This document shows, one piece after another, positions 24,645 to 25,168 of a DNA stretch of 25,168 nucleotides; position 1 is the first letter of the stretch, and each line of letters opens with the position of its first letter. The notes under the pieces are model-generated. The model saw only the letters and a list, made by a program, of their open reading frames with translations. It was not told where the DNA came from and searched no databases. Source of the DNA: Enterocola sp045654205 (GTDB lineage: Bacteria > Bacteroidota > Bacteroidia > Bacteroidales > Paludibacteraceae); NCBI GenBank assembly GCA_045654205.1, contig JAZOMZ010000008.1, positions 1-25,168 on the forward strand, written 5' to 3'. The translations under genes and the position numbers were made by a program.

Positions 24645-24797
24645 TTACAATAGATTTGGATCAGTACATATTATGGCTCCTTGATTTCTCATCATAGCAT
24701 CCCATGTTTTACTGTGCTTTCTATTGTTTACCATTTTGACAAATTCCTCTAGAGACATTTCATCTCTGTTTACTTTGTTTTTTTCTGTTTTCATCAT
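24645..24797 (-). CDS. 50-residue hypothetical small protein
   Basis: ATG at 24797 (second ATG at 24794) to TAA at 24645. It begins MMKTEKNKVNRDEMSLEEFV, then a basic part NNRKHSKTWDAMM and the end GAIICTDPNLL. A consensus promoter lies about 90 bases upstream (24887-24917) and a strong terminator follows at 24546-24584, so a real transcript is expected. It has no signal peptide or membrane helix. The acidic-amphipathic front and short hydrophobic/cysteine end are reminiscent of RiPP precursor peptides, but no modifying enzyme is in the window. Unknown function. Confidence 0.55.
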   Translation of the reverse strand: MMKTEKNKVNRDEMSLEEFVKMVNNRKHSKTWDAMMRNQGAIICTDPNLL

Positions 24798-24886
24798 TTG
24801 AAATTTTAATGGGTTTAAAAATCTAGTTTAAAACTCTTTTTAAATTAAGTTGGATTCTTATTGTTGTTTGGAGAAAATTAGTTCTG

Positions 24887-24917
24887 CAAAGATATAGATT
24901 ATTTTAGGTAATTACAA
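24887..24917 (-). promoter_or_regulatory. Promoter of the 50-residue gene
   Basis: Minus-strand TATCTTTG (24887-24894) with TTG 20 bases upstream (24915-24917). Confidence 0.65.
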
Positions 24918-24984
24918 ATATCTTAAAATTAAAATAATTACTTCACCGCTTTCAATTGTTAAATATTTTAACACGAAACACTAT

Positions 24985-25076
24985 TTTTGACTTCTTTAAA
25001 TTTTAACATTTCCCCCTTTTTTACCCCCTCTTTTCACCCCAAAAAACTGTTCAAATTTAACGGTCGTTTATTGAAA
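24985..25076 (-). repeat. Dispersed intergenic repeat, copy 3 (inverted)
   Basis: Read on the minus strand it gives TTCAATAAACGACCGTTAAA, TTTGAACAG, TTTTTTGGGG, then a GGGGGTAAAAAAGGGGG block, aligning with copy 1 (1-95) over its length and with copy 2 over the first half. It lies upstream of the promoter of the 50-residue gene. Confidence 0.7.
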
Positions 25077-25087
25077 CAGCGGAGTTA

Positions 25088-25140
25088 TTCCCGTATTTCG
25101 GTCACTGAGCTTGTCGACGTGTTGTTGACCGATAGGGAAA
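25088..25140. repeat. Imperfect inverted repeat with CTGAGC-TGTCGA element
   Basis: TCGGTCA (25098-25104) pairs with TGACCGA (25126-25132); outside, TTCCC and GGGAA extend the pairing. The loop contains CTGAGCTTGTCGACGTG, a variant of the element also found at about 5168-5188. Apart from this, 25077-25168 shows no gene. Confidence 0.45.
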
Positions 25141-25168
25141 AAGTGCCCGAAATAGTTAGGAGTTGCGG

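Noticed and set aside
1..25076. Inverted repeat copies 1 and 3 as ends of one large mobile element
   Set aside because: A third copy lies inside, the copies differ in sequence, and ordinary metabolic genes lie between. No transposase or integrase is present.

Overview
The window looks like a chromosomal segment of a gut or rumen type Bacteroidales bacterium. The DNA is A+T-rich. Several genes are preceded by the Bacteroidetes promoter pattern TTG-N19/20-TAnnTTTG, and Shine-Dalgarno sequences are inconspicuous. Two secreted proteins end in type IX secretion (T9SS, type A) sorting domains. The genus cannot be fixed from the sequence. No rRNA, tRNA, CRISPR array or transposase was seen.

Positions 1-3320 hold a leftward, tightly overlapping operon: AbiEi-type antitoxin/repressor, AbiEii-type nucleotidyltransferase toxin, PP2C phosphatase, what looks like the C-terminal stub of a histidine-kinase-like ATPase, and a STAS-like DUF4325 protein. 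It has a near-consensus promoter and a palindromic operator. A type IV toxin-antitoxin pair is thus joined to the parts of a phosphatase/kinase/STAS partner switch. Positions 3380-5250 hold a small DUF protein, a cytoplasmic BspA-type LRR protein, a cysteine-rich envelope protein and intergenic repeats.

Positions 5254-15900 are a leftward block of surface-type genes: a 1565-residue beta-helix protein with a T9SS tail, a 1529-residue CotH-kinase protein without one, a 168-residue protein made of six dockerin-type calcium loops without a signal peptide, and a PD-(D/E)XK nuclease.

Positions 16389-17520 carry the most striking unit. An Abi_2/AbiF-type HEPN protein lies between two 55-nt direct copies of a hairpin sequence (51/55 identical). 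Each copy begins exactly 5 nt after its own well-formed promoter and ends in a U-rich tail. Two of the four differences preserve an internal base pair. This reads as a HEPN RNase with two dedicated small RNAs, i.e. an RNA-antitoxin system of the AbiF class that has been linked to Cas13 ancestry. Two translationally coupled small membrane proteins follow on the opposite strand.

Positions 18157-24584 are ordinary rightward genes: an NCS2 purine permease, an XRE-cupin regulator joined to an acyl-CoA synthetase, and a secreted GH13 alpha-amylase with a T9SS tail. A 50-codon gene with its own promoter and terminator, then a third copy of a dispersed repeat, close the window.
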